From assembly GCA_937921505.1 (NCBI GenBank), contig CAKZUB010000006.1:1-64000 (forward strand): a stretch of DNA of 64,000 nucleotides, in the 5' to 3' direction. The DNA is from an uncultured Clostridia bacterium. Its GTDB lineage: Bacteria > Bacillota > Clostridia > Lachnospirales > Cellulosilyticaceae. How positions within the stretch are numbered: position 1 is the first letter of the stretch; each line of letters opens with the position of its first letter. The notes under the pieces are model-generated. The model was not told where the DNA came from. It was given only the letters and a program-made list of their open reading frames with translations, and did not search any database. A program made the position numbers and the translations under genes. This document shows positions 53,961-63,516 of the stretch, piece after piece.

Positions 53961-54959
53961 TTAATATTGACCTATGTTCGCCTTTGTGACAGGAACCATC
54001 TGAATTTTAACCGTCTCTGCTATTGGTCCACTTTCTAGTACTTTAAGTGTTGTCTCTACGCCAAGTCTGCCTGTTCCATAAGGATCAATATCTACTGTCC
54101 CTACATACATGCCGCCTTCTTTTATTTTATTGATAGCTTCTTCTGTTGCATCTAACCCTACAATAGCTGCGCTGTCTTTAGTTTTCCCTGCTGCTGCAAA
54201 CGTTTCATATGCGCCTAGTGCTCCCGCATCGTTAATACCTAGAATGATATTTAAATCAGGATTTGTCTGTAAGAAAGTTTCTGCTGCTGCCATTCCTTTT
54301 TCTGGTACAGCTGCTGATTGTTCTCCAATGATTTCTACATCTGGACATACACTTAATAGACCTTCTTTTAAGCCGTTTCCTCTGTCAATAAGAGATATGA
54401 TCTCTGGGTATATAAGAACCGCTGCTTTTCCTTTACCACCTAATGTTTCTTTCATCCATTCGCCAGCTATTATACCGCCTGCAAATCCATAGTCATATTC
54501 GTTTAAGGCTATAAGTGCCGAGCTTCCTTCTACATTTTGATTCACACAAATGACTGGAATGCCTGCTTCTTGTGCTTTTTTTACAATAGGTTCAAGTGCA
54601 ATTTGATCAACTGGGCTAATCATAATAGCATCTACATTTTGAGCAATAAAATTTTCTATGGCATTAATATGTGCGCTTGCATCCCCTTTTGCATCATGTA
54701 TCGTTACTTCTATGTTGTTTTCTTCACAATAATCTTTTACGCCTTGTGTTACAGCTACAAAATAAGGATTCGCTAAGTTTTGTACTGTATACCCTATTTT
54801 AAGAGTCTTCTTTTCTTCTTTTTTTGTTTCTACTACTTCACTTTTACTTTCTGTCTTACTTTCTGTCTGCTTAGCTGGTGCACTCATACTGCATCCTGAC
54901 ATAACAAACATTGAAGTTGCGAGTATTGCCCCTAATACTTTAAACATAGACTTTTTCAT
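53961..54959 (-). CDS. Simple-sugar-binding lipoprotein (RbsB-type)
   Basis: The 332-residue periplasmic-binding-protein-like lipoprotein has a signal ending FVMSGC (acylated Cys23), a Ser/Lys/Glu linker, and then the type-I fold (LKIGYTVQNLANPYFVAVTQG, DAIMISPVDQIALEPIVKKA, GVDATEEA-like IVGLDATEEAINKIKEGG). It is the first gene of the rbs-like operon, and AGGAGG precedes ATG 54959. The substrate is likely a monosaccharide or similar polyol; the specific one is unknown. Confidence 0.9.
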   Translation of the reverse strand: MKKSMFKVLGAILATSMFVMSGCSMSAPAKQTESKTESKSEVVETKKEEKKTLKIGYTVQNLANPYFVAVTQGVKDYCEENNIEVTIHDAKGDASAHINAIENFIAQNVDAIMISPVDQIALEPIVKKAQEAGIPVICVNQNVEGSSALIALNEYDYGFAGGIIAGEWMKETLGGKGKAAVLIYPEIISLIDRGNGLKEGLLSVCPDVEIIGEQSAAVPEKGMAAAETFLQTNPDLNIILGINDAGALGAYETFAAAGKTKDSAAIVGLDATEEAINKIKEGGMYVGTVDIDPYGTGRLGVETTLKVLESGPIAETVKIQMVPVTKANIGQY

Positions 54960-55115
54960 AAATTACCTCCTGTTTTTGTACTTTCTTATACTTTTTAGTA
55001 TATTTATATAATAATCCTAAATACACATGAATTAAACTACACATTTTTTACTAACACTCTATTATTTTTACATAAAAAATAACCAATAGTAATAAATCCT
55101 ATTGATCACTTTTTA

Positions 55116-56732
55116 TTATCTTTTATTATTTTTGTATTCGATAGGCGTCATGCCTGTTATTTCTTTAAATACTTTGAAGAAATAATTGTAGTTAGAAAAT
55201 CCTACTAATTTATAGATATCAACCACTTTTATATGACTTACCTGCATGAATTCTTGTGCCTTTAGAATACGATAGTGATTAAGGTATTCTGTTAATCCTT
55301 TTTGCATATCCTTTTTAAAGACTCTGCTAAGGTACGCACTATTGATATTAAGATGAGCTGCGACTTCATTGAGCGAGATACTTTCTCCAAAATGATCCTC
55401 TATATAGGTTAAAGATTTTTTTGTTATCTCTGAATAATTATTATTTAATAACTTATACATGTGCTGTGCCAATCTTATGAATATGTCAATTAACCATTTG
55501 TGTAAGTCACTGTAGGTCTGGTATTGATATACTTTTATATGAGGTTGTTTATCTTGTTCAAAAATTTTTTCTTTTGTTATATCTGCGTCTTTGCAAATCT
55601 TGTTAATCAGATTGATTAACTCTATAGCTAATAGCTGAACGGATTGAGCCGAATACTTATTCGTCACTATTTCACTAAATAACTGATCAAATATCTCTTG
55701 TAAAGCTCTGATATCACCCTTATAAACATCTTTTAAAATTTTATTTTCAAGTTCCATGCTGAGTCCCGGGTGAGTAACTGTAGGGTTATTAGTACTAACA
55801 CTCGTTATAACTTTATCTTTTCCGCCATAGAATATATTCTGGAGTCTCTTAAGTGCTTCTAAATATTGGCTATGCATATTCATATAATTATTAGATATCT
55901 TGCCGATTCCAAAACAACAGGTTATATTCATAAATCTTTTAAGACAAGCTCTTAGCCTTGTAACATATTCATTGAGTGTATTATAAAGTTCAAGTTCACT
56001 ATGGGTATTTCCAAGTGATATAACTGTTGCAAAATCACCCTCTTGAATATGACATATCACACCATATCCAACAGTATCTATCGTTTGCTGACATATGGCT
56101 AAAAAGTTTTTTTGAAAGGATAAAATATCTTTTAAAGAGTCAAACTTATTTTGTATCATAAAATAATCATCTACTTTAAGTGCTATAACAGCATAGTGTG
56201 AAAAGCTAAGATTATTTTTTGTATCTTCTATAAACGCCTTTATGACTAGCTCATCTTGTATATCTCCTATTATTAATTCTCTTATAAAATCATATCTAAG
56301 ACGCGGCGTCAATATTTCCATGTTTTTTTTGATTTGCTCAAGTTCTGAGGGTTTTTTAAGTTCCTCTTGTATTTTACCAAAAATATTTTCTAGACTTTCC
56401 ATTGTAAAGCTATGTTTTAATAAATAATCTATTGCACCAAGTTGTATACTTTCCTTAACGTATAAGAAATCATCAAAGCCACTTAGAACAATAAATTTGA
56501 TGTGATTAAACCTTTGCTTTATATATTTTATAAGCTGAACACCGTCAACATTTGGCATACTCATATCCGTAATAACTATATCTACTTCTTTTTCTTGATT
56601 TAAGAGTTCTATGGCCTCTTGCCCATCTCCTGCCACAAAAATATGATTAATTTGTAAATTTGTTTCTTTTATAATGCCAATAAGGTTTGTCCTAAAAAAT
56701 ATATCATCATCTACTACCAAAAGCGTATACAT
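55116..56732 (-). CDS. YesN-type AraC response regulator (pair 3)
   Basis: The 538-residue regulator has a receiver domain with Asp56 (DIVITDMSMP), a middle region of about 250 residues and a C-terminal AraC double helix-turn-helix (ISLNEVAAHLNINSAYLSRV and IYKLVGFSNYNYFFKVFKEI). It lies 11 bp after the kinase gene and is followed by the RbsB-type gene, whose operon it most likely activates. Confidence 0.9.
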   Translation of the reverse strand: MYTLLVVDDDIFFRTNLIGIIKETNLQINHIFVAGDGQEAIELLNQEKEVDIVITDMSMPNVDGVQLIKYIKQRFNHIKFIVLSGFDDFLYVKESIQLGAIDYLLKHSFTMESLENIFGKIQEELKKPSELEQIKKNMEILTPRLRYDFIRELIIGDIQDELVIKAFIEDTKNNLSFSHYAVIALKVDDYFMIQNKFDSLKDILSFQKNFLAICQQTIDTVGYGVICHIQEGDFATVISLGNTHSELELYNTLNEYVTRLRACLKRFMNITCCFGIGKISNNYMNMHSQYLEALKRLQNIFYGGKDKVITSVSTNNPTVTHPGLSMELENKILKDVYKGDIRALQEIFDQLFSEIVTNKYSAQSVQLLAIELINLINKICKDADITKEKIFEQDKQPHIKVYQYQTYSDLHKWLIDIFIRLAQHMYKLLNNNYSEITKKSLTYIEDHFGESISLNEVAAHLNINSAYLSRVFKKDMQKGLTEYLNHYRILKAQEFMQVSHIKVVDIYKLVGFSNYNYFFKVFKEITGMTPIEYKNNKR

Positions 56733-56743
56733 ATTTTTCCCCC

Positions 56744-58555
56744 TTAAATTTTAGGAATATTGACTTCTACAATGGTATACAAATGGGGAGTACTAGAAAT
56801 ATAAACGCCATACCGTTCTCCGTAAATAAGCTTTATTCTACTATCAATATTAGATATGCCTATACTTGTAAAGGCAGATTTGGATTTGTGACTATTAGTA
56901 TTTTTTAAAATATGTGTGACTTTTTCTTCTGTAATTCCTACGCCATTATCCATAATAGTAATTTTTATATCTTCTTTTTCGTCTCGCACTTTAACTTTAA
57001 TAAGACCTATTCCCTCTTTAGGTGCAATACCGTGAATAATAGCATTCTCTATGATTGGCTGTAATAAAAGCCTTGGTGCTTTATAACTTAATAACTTCTC
57101 ATCTAAGTCATAAACAACCTCAAACTTATCAAAGTATCTATAACTCTGTATCGTTATATAATTCTTTATAAATTGTATTTCTTGTTCTAGTGTAATCATA
57201 TCATCACCTTTACTCATTGTTTGATAAAGAAGATCTGTAAATGCTGATATGAGTTCCTCTATATTGGGCATGTTTTGCATGGCCACAAGACACTTGATAC
57301 TATTTAATGTATTGACTAAAAAATGGGGATTAATCTGTGCCTGAAGCGCCTTAAGCTCCATTTTCCTCTTCTGCTTTTCTGTACTTTGAATGGTTATTAA
57401 TTGCTGTTTAAGCTGCAATACCATTTCATTAAAATTATTATACACCATCCCTACTTCATCTCTATAAGGATCAATATGTGTAGCTGATAAATCACCACCT
57501 TTAACTTGATTCATCGCTTCATTTAATTTCTGTAGTGGTCTAGAGATACTCTTTGCAATCATATATGCTATGATTATAGCTGTAATTAACGTAATAACGT
57601 ATACAATCAGGGTAGATGTCCAAAACGAATACACCTCTTGATACAGATATACCTTCGGAATCAAACTTACTATATACATATCTAAACTATTAATTACTGC
57701 ATAGCTACATAAATATTTTTTATTGCCTATAGTAGCTATGAAGCTATTATCTCCCTCCCTATTTGAGAAGCCTATTTCCTCCGCTAAATCAGCACCTATA
57801 AAAGTCTCTCCTATTTTTCCAAATCGTGATACCCCTGATATAATGGTATTTTGCTTATCCATTATAAAGGTTGCCTCATGTTCTTTTAAATACAGATAGC
57901 GATACATTTGACTAAAGTAAGTCTCATCTAGCCTGACTAGCATGTAACCTAGCGTATCTTGGGTTCTAGTATCCTTGATTTCAGTTGAAATAATAAGATG
58001 CCCAGCGTCTTTTGTTATATTAAACAGAGTTCTTTTTGTATTCATTTTAGTTGTTTCTATAATCTTTTCTAATTCATTATTTTTTAAATCATATTTTTTA
58101 TTCATCCCACCATAAGCTATAATAGGTTGATAATCTTTTGTGTATAAGATAATATGAGACGTCTGATTGAGATATGACATTTGCCCTGCTACAAACTGAT
58201 GAAGTTGCTGCTTTGCTTCATACATTTCTGCTGTACCTAATGACTTATGGTTTTTAAGCGTATATTGAAGGAGTTTAACTCTGCTAAGCTGTATTATCTC
58301 GTTTTCTAATGTAAAATTTTTATTGTACAAACTATCAGCCACTTGCTGTAAATTCTGCACCATTAAACCACCTGTTTTTTCTACTATTGCATTAGTAATT
58401 ATAGAAAAGTAAAAAGTGATTGCAATGATTAAAGGTAATATGATTAATATTACAAATGAAACTATTAGCCTAGGAAACACCTTTATATCTCTTATCTTTC
58501 TTACCTGTGGCTGCCCCCTCCTATAGAACTTTTGTAGATTGCTGTTCAATTTCAC
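56744..58555 (-). CDS. YesM-type sensor histidine kinase (pair 3)
   Basis: The 603-residue kinase has a first helix (LIVSFVILIILPLIIAITFY), a roughly 270-residue external sensor of Cache-like type (ILYTKDYQPIIAYGG, GYMLVRLDETYFSQMYRYLY), and a second helix near residues 305-327. HAMP, His_kinase (LKALQAQINPHFLVNTLNSI) and HATPase domains follow (LLQPIIENAIIHGI, DNGVGI, SIGISNIDSRIKLIYG). The start is uncertain: GTG 58555 is too close to GGGGG, while TTG 58549 has better spacing (7 bases) and would begin MNSNLQKF. It pairs with the downstream regulator and sits beside the RbsABC-type operon. Confidence 0.88.
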   Translation of the reverse strand: MKLNSNLQKFYRRGQPQVRKIRDIKVFPRLIVSFVILIILPLIIAITFYFSIITNAIVEKTGGLMVQNLQQVADSLYNKNFTLENEIIQLSRVKLLQYTLKNHKSLGTAEMYEAKQQLHQFVAGQMSYLNQTSHIILYTKDYQPIIAYGGMNKKYDLKNNELEKIIETTKMNTKRTLFNITKDAGHLIISTEIKDTRTQDTLGYMLVRLDETYFSQMYRYLYLKEHEATFIMDKQNTIISGVSRFGKIGETFIGADLAEEIGFSNREGDNSFIATIGNKKYLCSYAVINSLDMYIVSLIPKVYLYQEVYSFWTSTLIVYVITLITAIIIAYMIAKSISRPLQKLNEAMNQVKGGDLSATHIDPYRDEVGMVYNNFNEMVLQLKQQLITIQSTEKQKRKMELKALQAQINPHFLVNTLNSIKCLVAMQNMPNIEELISAFTDLLYQTMSKGDDMITLEQEIQFIKNYITIQSYRYFDKFEVVYDLDEKLLSYKAPRLLLQPIIENAIIHGIAPKEGIGLIKVKVRDEKEDIKITIMDNGVGITEEKVTHILKNTNSHKSKSAFTSIGISNIDSRIKLIYGERYGVYISSTPHLYTIVEVNIPKI

Positions 58556-58704
58556 ACCCCCATACTCATTACAATAATACTAACTAAGGTTAATTATACT
58601 ACATATTACAGATAACCTACACGCTTTATAAACTGGGAATTACTTATCCCCAAAATATAGTACTCACCTATAAATAACTATAAAACTTATGCTTTATTAA
58701 ACTA

Positions 58705-58850
58705 CTATTGAAACGCTAAGCTAAATACCATAATCTCCAGAATATTAAAAAACCGATGTTCTAGATGATTTGCCCCCCGTATTGATGTAGAGCTACATTC
58801 TCTTACTACTTTCTATAGTATACATTTATAGCCAGCATAAGGGAATAAGA
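58705..58850 (-). pseudogene. Remnant of a metallophosphoesterase gene tail
   Basis: This stretch aligns with the 3' end of the metallophosphoesterase gene at 62626-63507 (roughly 62620-62770) over more than 110 bp, with about three-quarters identity by eye and one 3-base gap. Shared blocks include CCCGTATTGA, AGAGCT and GTATACAT. Everything upstream of the tail is lost. It indicates an earlier tandem copy on the far side of the surface-protein gene. Confidence 0.65.
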
Positions 58851-58900
58851 TAAAATATATAAAACATGCTATTGATTATGATAGTATCCTATACTAAAAA

Positions 58901-58939
58901 GATGTGGCATAGTTAGCTATTTGCTAATTATGCCACATC
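58901..58939 (-). terminator. Terminator of the S-layer-anchored protein gene
   Basis: GATGTGGCATAGTTAGC pairs with GCTAATTATGCCACATC (one mismatch in 17) around 5 bases and is followed by T5 on the minus strand, 87 bp beyond the stop codon. Confidence 0.8.
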
Positions 58940-59025
58940 CACTATTTTATTGTGTATAGTCTTTTCATCATTCCTATTACGTTTGATAATCTGTTGCATT
59001 TTACATAGATAAGGCTCTTTTAAGG

Positions 59026-62000
59026 TTAAATCAAATGAGATTTTTGCAAGAGCCTTTTTATCATCACGGTAAGCTCTGCCTTAGTTATTTTATCTTTTGG
59101 TGCAAGTCTTTTACCACTTTTCCCAGCTACAAGCTCCGCTTTTATACATAGCTCTATATTCTCTTTTGCCCACAACGCAGCCTTGTTTGAATCTACATAT
59201 TCTAAAAGCAGCTTTTCAGCTTCGTTATCTTGAAGTGTAATCTGAAGTCCCGTAATCTTCATTGCTCTTGCCAACATACTCATTGCTTGCTCACGGGTAA
59301 TGGGCGCCATCGGTTCAAAATTACCATTTTCGTAACCCGCTATAAGGTCGTATTCATAAGCAATAGAAAGCGCATCGTAGTATTGTGATGACTTGCTAAT
59401 ATCATTAAAATAGTCCTTTCCAGTTCCTGTTCTCATGAGGCCAAGTGCTTTGACGAGTGTTACTGCAAGCTCAGCTCTTGTAATAGGCCTGTCTGGTTCA
59501 AAGTTATTATCTCTGTCACCCTCACTAATCAGCCTTGAAGCCATATCCTCTATATCCTTCTTCGCCCAATGCGCTTGAATATCTTTAAAGGCCTTTGGAT
59601 TGTCTATAACTAAATAAGTGCTATTTGTCAGGCTTTTAATCTTTACGTAGTGCTTGCCATCTATTATAACTCTGCTTGTTGGTAGATGTGAAAAGCTCTT
59701 ATCCGTATTCATTATAACACCAGTTATTATTTTGTCTGCATCTATCCCATCCGGTAATGCAATCAGCCGTTCAACATAGCTGTTAAACTTTGAAATCTCA
59801 GCTGTATAACCGCCGCTCGAGCAAGAGATTTCAAATTCAACTGGGTTTACTACTATTAGATAGTTGTTCTTATTAGCTGTATCTTGGGCCCATTTTACTG
59901 TTTCCTTTGGTGAAGCAATGATTCTTATATTAACTTCAATATCCTCTAGTTCAATCGATTTTTCGAGTTGCTTACCGAGCTCATCTCTCATATTTTCCAT
60001 GTTCATTTGTGATGCTGCAAGTGTATAGATTATATTATGAGTGATGATCTGAAGAGTCATTTCTTTGTTTGCCATATTCTGCATTGTTTGCCCTTTTAAA
60101 GTTACAGTGACATCATCAGTATCATTTTTAACAAAGATGTTAACTTGCCCTATTTTGTCTTCTTTGTTAAATATGCCTTCTAGTTTTGCATCGTCTAATA
60201 TAACTCTTGTAAGGGTCTTAGTTTCTCCGTTTACCAATATCGTTTCAATTTGCGTAGTAGCTATTACCGGCTTACCCTGAACCTCAACTTCAACGCCAGT
60301 TTCGTTAATTTTAACAGTGTTTTCTGATTTTGATTGTGTGTTCCCAGCATTGCCACTGTTTCCACTGTTGCCGCCACCACTTGCAGGACTCATCGGTGTT
60401 ACAGCATTTGAAGATGCTGATCCCTGGCTATCTCCAGCTGCATTGCTTGCTTTGACCGTAAAGGTATAACTTATGCCATTGGTGAGCCCTGTAACTATAA
60501 TAGAAGTTTGGTCACTTAGTGCGATCCTATTTCCCGGTCTTGCAGTCACAATATATCTCGTAATTGGACTTCCGCCATTATCTGAAGGTGGGGTAAAACT
60601 TATTCTTGCCTCTCCATTGCCTGCAACAGCCGTCACATTTTGTGGTGCCTGAGGTATAGTTCTTGGCACTACACTGACTTCGTTAGAACTTTGACTGCTT
60701 CCTCCTGGATTAATGGCTTTGACTACAAGGTAATAGGTTGTGCCATTTGTAAGCCCTGTTACATTAAGATTGTATACCGAACCCGTGGTTATTGAGACAG
60801 GCGTCGTATAAACTCCTGATTGTTCACTTTGGTAGACCTCATAACTCGTTGCACCACTAACAGCGCCCCATTGTATATCAGCATATCCGTTTCCCGCTGC
60901 TACTAACTGCAGTACTGCTGCGCCTGGTGCGGCTACTTGAGGCACGGCACTGATTTCATTGGACGAGGTATAGCCACAATCATTGCTTGCTTTAACTACA
61001 AAGTAGTAGGTTGTGCCATTTGCAAGGCCTGTTACCTTAGCACTGTATGCAGAACCTATGACTACATTACTGGATAAGGTGTAAACTCCTGCTGTTGTGC
61101 TTTGATAAATCTCATAGTTTGTTGCACCTGCATCAGCACTCCAGCTTAGCGCTGCATACCCATCACCTACGTCTTCCAATTGCAGCACCGGCTGCATAGG
61201 AGGATTAAGTGCTGGCATCTTAGTCTGAATTGCTACCTTGCTGCTTATTGTACTTCCATCTCCTAATTGACCATTTCCATTATTCCCCCATGCCCATACT
61301 GTGCCATCATTTTTTAACGCTATAGTATGATTCGCCCCTGCTGATAGGGTTGTTACCTCTTCTAATCCGATTGCCTTCACCGCTGTGTATCTGTCTATAT
61401 CACTGTTATCTCCCAACTGACCGAAGCTATTCCATCCCCAGGTCCATACTGTGCCATCACTTTTTAAGACTGCAGTTTGATTACTTCCTGAAGTTATGGC
61501 TTTTATATCGCTTAACCCACTTACCTTCATCATTATTTTACTATCAGTAACAGCCTCAGACCCTAGTTGACCAACGCCATTGGATCCGCAGGACCATACT
61601 GTACCGTCACTTTTTAAGGCAACAGTATGAAGCCTCCCAGCTGCTATTGCTGTTACCCCTGTTAATTCACTTAACTTCACTGCTGTGTTTCTGCTTATTG
61701 TTGTCCCATCTCCCAATTGACCAGAGGCATTCCACCCCCATGCCCATACCGTGCCGTCACTTTTTAGCGCTAAAGCATGACTCTCACCTGCTGCTATTGC
61801 TGTTATCTCTGTTAATCCGATTACTTGTATTGGTATATTGCTAGCTGTAGTAGTACCATTCCCCAACTGACCAACGTCATTCCAGCCCCATGCCCATACC
61901 GTCCCATCACTTTTTAATGCGACAGTATAATGCATACCCGCTGCTATTGCTGTTACCTCTGTTATTGGTGTCATCCCAGTCGGTTCATCTACTACCACCT

Positions 62001-62394
62001 GTACTGCTGTCTGCCTATTTGTCCCCGTCGTGTTGTCTCCTAGTTGACCATAGCTATTACATCCCCACGCCCATACTGTGCCATCATTTCTTAAGGCTAC
62101 AGTATGTTCTAGACCTGCTGCTATTGCAGTTACCTGCGTCATTCCACTTGCCTGAACGGGTATCTCGCTGCCTGTGGTACTGTTGTTTCCCAATTGCCCT
62201 TCACTATTTCGTCCCCATGCCCATACTGTACCGTCACTTTTTAAGACGGCAGTATGAAGAGCCCCTGCTGCTATTTGTGGCGCCGTAAAGACTGAGGTGC
62301 TGCCATTTGCTGCATATAGTGTTCGAGCCCCTGTCAATATTAAGCTACAAATGCTTATGAAGCATAAGCATTTACGCATCCTGTCTTTTATCAT
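59026..62394 (-). CDS. S-layer-anchored RCC1/fibronectin-III surface protein
   Basis: The 1122-residue exported protein has a Sec signal (KCLCFISICSLILTGARTLYA). About seven RCC1-type repeats of roughly 50 residues follow (VTAIAAGxxHTVALKxDGTV, WAWGxNxxGQLGDG; about 38-395), predicted to form one beta-propeller. Three fibronectin-III domains come next (about 400-675) and then a Gly/Ser/Asn linker. A roughly 220-residue unassigned region (about 700-930) precedes three SLH domains (FKDIQAHWAKKDIEDMAS onward) that bind the cell wall. RCC1 propellers usually bind proteins or nucleotides, so a ligand-binding or adhesion role is plausible. GGAGG lies 9 bases before ATG 62394. The gene stands alone between two terminators. 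Confidence 0.85.
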   Translation of the reverse strand: MIKDRMRKCLCFISICSLILTGARTLYAANGSTSVFTAPQIAAGALHTAVLKSDGTVWAWGRNSEGQLGNNSTTGSEIPVQASGMTQVTAIAAGLEHTVALRNDGTVWAWGCNSYGQLGDNTTGTNRQTAVQVVVDEPTGMTPITEVTAIAAGMHYTVALKSDGTVWAWGWNDVGQLGNGTTTASNIPIQVIGLTEITAIAAGESHALALKSDGTVWAWGWNASGQLGDGTTISRNTAVKLSELTGVTAIAAGRLHTVALKSDGTVWSCGSNGVGQLGSEAVTDSKIMMKVSGLSDIKAITSGSNQTAVLKSDGTVWTWGWNSFGQLGDNSDIDRYTAVKAIGLEEVTTLSAGANHTIALKNDGTVWAWGNNGNGQLGDGSTISSKVAIQTKMPALNPPMQPVLQLEDVGDGYAALSWSADAGATNYEIYQSTTAGVYTLSSNVVIGSAYSAKVTGLANGTTYYFVVKASNDCGYTSSNEISAVPQVAAPGAAVLQLVAAGNGYADIQWGAVSGATSYEVYQSEQSGVYTTPVSITTGSVYNLNVTGLTNGTTYYLVVKAINPGGSSQSSNEVSVVPRTIPQAPQNVTAVAGNGEARISFTPPSDNGGSPITRYIVTARPGNRIALSDQTSIIVTGLTNGISYTFTVKASNAAGDSQGSASSNAVTPMSPASGGGNSGNSGNAGNTQSKSENTVKINETGVEVEVQGKPVIATTQIETILVNGETKTLTRVILDDAKLEGIFNKEDKIGQVNIFVKNDTDDVTVTLKGQTMQNMANKEMTLQIITHNIIYTLAASQMNMENMRDELGKQLEKSIELEDIEVNIRIIASPKETVKWAQDTANKNNYLIVVNPVEFEISCSSGGYTAEISKFNSYVERLIALPDGIDADKIITGVIMNTDKSFSHLPTSRVIIDGKHYVKIKSLTNSTYLVIDNPKAFKDIQAHWAKKDIEDMASRLISEGDRDNNFEPDRPITRAELAVTLVKALGLMRTGTGKDYFNDISKSSQYYDALSIAYEYDLIAGYENGNFEPMAPITREQAMSMLARAMKITGLQITLQDNEAEKLLLEYVDSNKAALWAKENIELCIKAELVAGKSGKRLAPKDKITKAELTVMIKRLLQKSHLI
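61230..62290 (-). repeat. Tandem ~150-bp repeats encoding the RCC1 propeller
   Basis: About seven tandem units of roughly 150 bp are visible by their recurring 'cccatgcccatactgtgccatcac' type block (minus-strand GTVWAWG codons). They diverge at synonymous and loop positions, so the array is old, but its close similarity could permit unequal recombination and changes in blade number. Confidence 0.8.
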
Positions 62395-62520
62395 GTTTTA
62401 CATCCTCCCTTAATACCCTTTTAATTACTCAGGCAGCTTACGGCCTGCCTCTTATCCTTTCTAATTTTAACACAGTCCTCTAACAGGATTCTGACAAACC
62501 ATCCTTATTAAGCCCCCGCA

Positions 62521-62560
62521 TTAACAACAAAGGCACTCTGCTGAGTGCCTTTGTTGTTAA
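62521..62560. terminator. Perfect 18-bp hairpin after the metallophosphoesterase gene
   Basis: TTAACAACAAAGGCACTC and its complement pair around 4 bases, 66 bp beyond the stop codon. No T-run follows outside the stem on the minus strand, so termination may be partial. Confidence 0.65.
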
Positions 62561-62625
62561 TATGTTTTTTATTTTGATAGTTTTAAAACTAATATTCTTA
62601 TCTCTATATATTGCGTAACTATGAA

Positions 62626-63507
62626 TTATTGCGGCTTCAGGTTAAATACAGTAATCTGCGGGATATTAAAGAACCGATACTTTAACTGACTTGTACCAAG
62701 ACCCGTATTGACATAGAGCTGCATTCTCTCACTTCCTTCTATCGTATACATCCCCTTGATATACTTTTTTGCATAAGGTGGTGTAAGCGGAGATCCTATA
62801 AACGGAATTGTAACTTGTCCTCCATGACTATGTCCAGATAGCTGAAGGTCTATAGGATAAGCTTTTAACTCATCTGCCACGTCAGGTGCGTGAGATATGA
62901 AAATATTATAATGATCTTTATTTATATTTCGGGTTGTCTTTTTAATATCTGGCCTTCCGAGTAATAGATCATCAATTCCCATTATATTGATCTTTTGATT
63001 GGCTTCTAGCTCCACTATATAACTACTATTATCTAGCAATATAAAGCCCGAACCCTCCATAATCATCTTGTACCTCCGGGTACCGTTGCCCCCGTGGTCA
63101 TGATTGCCATATACTGCGACTTTACATATTTTTGCTTTTAGAGCACTGAGTTCTCGAGTAATGGCTTCTGTCTCTTCATATTCTTTATTATTATCAATTA
63201 AATCGCCTGTAAATATGATAATATCTGGAGCTTGTTCATTTATTTTTGCAACTGTCTTCTTAAGGTTCTTTATTGTATAGTCTTCTCCTAAATGCGTATC
63301 ACTAAACTGAGCAATCTTTAATGACTTAGCATCCACGCTAAGTGTACGTGATGTAATAACTTCTTGATGTACAATGAGGAGTTCTGGCTCTATATATCTT
63401 GCATATACAAAAGCACATACTGCTACAAACACTACAAATACAATTGTCTGAAATACCCATTTAATCATGTAAAATACTAATTTAAATAAATTTATAATTA
63501 ATTTCAT
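62626..63507 (-). CDS. Membrane-anchored metallophosphoesterase (YkuE-like)
   Basis: The 293-residue protein has one N-terminal membrane helix (WVFQTIVFVVFVAVCAFVYA, about 17-36). The five metallophosphoesterase motifs follow in order: FSDTHLG (Asp70, His72), FTGDLID (101-105), YGNHDHGG (133-140), ISHAPD (His206) and SGHSHGG (224-230). These bind two metals and hydrolyse phosphate esters, possibly of lipids or nucleotides in this envelope-facing subgroup. It lies 9 bp after the ogt gene. A decayed tail of a second copy lies at about 58705-58850. The substrate is unknown. Confidence 0.88.
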   Translation of the reverse strand: MKLIINLFKLVFYMIKWVFQTIVFVVFVAVCAFVYARYIEPELLIVHQEVITSRTLSVDAKSLKIAQFSDTHLGEDYTIKNLKKTVAKINEQAPDIIIFTGDLIDNNKEYEETEAITRELSALKAKICKVAVYGNHDHGGNGTRRYKMIMEGSGFILLDNSSYIVELEANQKINIMGIDDLLLGRPDIKKTTRNINKDHYNIFISHAPDVADELKAYPIDLQLSGHSHGGQVTIPFIGSPLTPPYAKKYIKGMYTIEGSERMQLYVNTGLGTSQLKYRFFNIPQITVFNLKPQ

Positions 63508-63516
63508 ATAAACTCC

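Larger units (their letters stand above)
58556..59025. other. Intergenic region with a metallophosphoesterase scar
   Basis: There is no intact gene in this 470-bp gap. It contains a terminator at 58901-58939 and the remnant at 58705-58850, described separately. A TATAAT box at 58593-58598 on the minus strand could serve the pair-3 kinase, but no good -35 partner is visible. Confidence 0.5.

Noticed and set aside
61890..62288. 132-codon Leu/His/Pro-rich + strand frame, with siblings at 61350 and 61647
   Set aside because: These are repeating shadows of the RCC1-encoding tandem repeats on the minus strand.
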